Source: Solirubrobacteraceae bacterium (lineage in GTDB: Bacteria; Actinomycetota; Thermoleophilia; Solirubrobacterales; Solirubrobacteraceae). From it: a stretch of DNA of 5,303 nt. Each line of letters starts with the position of its first letter. The stretch's first letter is position 1. Made by a program: the position numbers and the translations under genes. The stretch spans positions 1 through 5,303 of the forward strand of contig JAICUS010000437.1 in NCBI GenBank assembly GCA_025935735.1. The letters are read 5' to 3'. The notes beneath the pieces are model-generated. The model was not told where the DNA came from and did not search any database. It saw only the letters and a list, made by a program, of their open reading frames with translations. This document shows, piece by piece, positions 4,551-5,303 of this stretch.

Positions 4551-5303
4551 CTACTCCGGGATCGGGTCGGCCTGCTTGACCGGGCGCTCGCGGGCCTCGC
4601 GGGCCGCGCGCTCGGTGTTCCCGTGCGCGGCGATGAACTCCTCGGTCGCCCGGCGCGCCTCGTCGTCGGGGCGCTGGTGCATCGGCGACTTCATGAGGTA
4701 GGACGACGGGCCGTCGAGCTGGCCGCCGAGGCCGTGGTTCAGGGCCAGCTTGCAGCAGCGCACGGCGTCGGTGACGATGCCGGCCGAGTTCGGCGAGTCC
4801 CAGACCTCGAGCTTGAGCTCGGCGGTCAGCGGCACGCCGCCGAACGCGGCGCCCTCGAGCCGGATGTGGGCCCACTTGCGGTCCTCGAGCCAGGGCACGT
4901 AGTCCGACGGGCCGACGTGGACGTCGTGGGCCGGCATCTCGTGGTCGACGATCGAGGTGACCGCGTTGGTCTTGGAGATCTTCTTGGACTCCAGCCGCTC
5001 GCGCTCGAGCATGTTGTAGAAGTCCATGTTCCCGCCGACGTTGAGCTGCGAGGTGCGCTGCAGCTCGACGCCCCGCTCGCCGAACAGGCGGGCGAGCTGG
5101 CGGTGGACGATCGTCGCGCCGACCTGGGACTTGATGTCGTCGCCGACGATCGGCAGCCCGGCCTTGCGGAAGCGGTTGTTCCAGTACTGCTCGCGGGCGA
5201 TGAACACCGGGATGCAGTTCACGAACGCGCAGCCGGCCTCGAGGATCTGCTCGACGTACCACTTGGTCGCCTGCTCGGAGCCGACGGGCAGATACGAGAC
5301 CAC
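4551..5303 (-). CDS. ino1: Inositol-1-phosphate synthase (myo-inositol-1-phosphate synthase), 5' end outside window
   Basis: The C-terminal 250 residues of the NAD-dependent enzyme that converts glucose-6-phosphate to L-myo-inositol-1-phosphate in the cytoplasm, the first step to phosphatidylinositol and mycothiol in actinobacteria. Signature blocks, numbered within the fragment: VSYLPVGSE (2-10), [13 protein letters not shown] (52-64) with the catalytic-type lysine, [18 protein letters not shown] (87-104), SKKISKT (106-112) and [11 protein letters not shown] (165-175). These match the mycobacterial type closely. The Rossmann NAD-binding N-terminus, roughly 140 residues, lies beyond the window edge; the GTG at 5303 is internal, not a start. 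Past SYLMKSP (201-207) the protein carries a charged tail (about 210-250) that appears some 25 residues longer than the mycobacterial enzyme and is predicted disordered. It is followed by a hairpin terminator and then the GT4-PHP gene in the same direction. Confidence 0.96.
   Translation of the reverse strand: MVSYLPVGSEQATKWYVEQILEAGCAFVNCIPVFIAREQYWNNRFRKAGLPIVGDDIKSQVGATIVHRQLARLFGERGVELQRTSQLNVGGNMDFYNMLERERLESKKISKTNAVTSIVDHEMPAHDVHVGPSDYVPWLEDRKWAHIRLEGAAFGGVPLTAELKLEVWDSPNSAGIVTDAVRCCKLALNHGLGGQLDGPSSYLMKSPMHQRPDDEARRATEEFIAAHGNTERAAREARERPVKQADPIPE

Noticed and set aside
2401..4701. A 766-codon open frame on the plus strand antisense to the fusion gene and part of ino1
   Set aside because: Its product is a His/Arg/Gly-rich composition with no motif, typical of antisense frames in high-GC coding DNA; the opposite strand encodes clear GT4, PHP and MIPS motifs.
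4498..5262. N-terminal extension of the fusion gene frame to 5262
   Set aside because: The extra 255 codons overlap ino1 in another frame and give an Arg/Pro-rich product without motifs; the hairpin and -10 lie between the genes.

Overview
This GC-rich window (roughly 70% G+C by eye, with almost every third codon position G or C) looks like chromosomal sequence from an actinobacterium. The inositol-1-phosphate synthase fragment is strongly of the actinobacterial (mycobacterial Ino1) type. The class could be Thermoleophilia (Solirubrobacter/Conexibacter-like), but that is a weak guess without a search. There are no transposase, phage, CRISPR, tRNA or rRNA genes.

Layout, left to right. (1) Positions 1-196 hold no convincing gene. 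They carry a long imperfect inverted repeat (about 2-30 against 157-184) enclosing a smaller dyad and three related 10-mers. This could be a miniature mobile element or a structured RNA, and is the most unexplained stretch of the window. (2) Minus strand, 197-988: an alpha/beta-hydrolase of lipase/esterase type with a full Ser-Asp-His triad and seven cysteines. (3) Plus strand, 1024-1962: a zinc-independent quinone-oxidoreductase-like MDR protein, read divergently from the hydrolase across only 35 bp and probably leaderless. (4) Minus strand, 1959-2612: a family-4-like uracil-DNA glycosylase homologue that keeps the four Fe-S cysteines but has lost both active-site motifs. Its stop codon and that of the MDR gene are two readings of one CTAG. 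(5) Minus strand, 2614-4497: a 627-residue fusion of a GT-B/GT4 glycosyltransferase-like half and a PHP phosphoesterase half. The donor-site residues of the GT half look lost, while the PHP metal ligands are intact. (6) Minus strand, 4551-5303: the C-terminal 250 residues of inositol-1-phosphate synthase, cut by the window edge. A 13-bp perfect hairpin directly after its stop touches the -10 box of the fusion gene.

How the genes may work together. The right half runs in one direction: ino1, then the GT4-PHP fusion, then the UDG-like gene. The fusion and UDG-like genes are 1 to about 49 nt apart depending on the start and are likely co-transcribed. ino1 is separated from them by a probable terminator plus a new promoter, so it is a neighbour rather than a clear operon member. 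The GT4 half most resembles phosphatidylinositol mannosyltransferase-like enzymes, which fits an inositol-lipid neighbourhood, but the missing donor-site residues suggest a binding or scaffold role. The left half (hydrolase and MDR oxidoreductase) looks like ordinary accessory metabolism. The strongest candidates for something new are the pseudo-GT4-PHP fusion, its pairing with a UDG-fold protein lacking its catalytic motifs, and the inverted-repeat element at the left edge.
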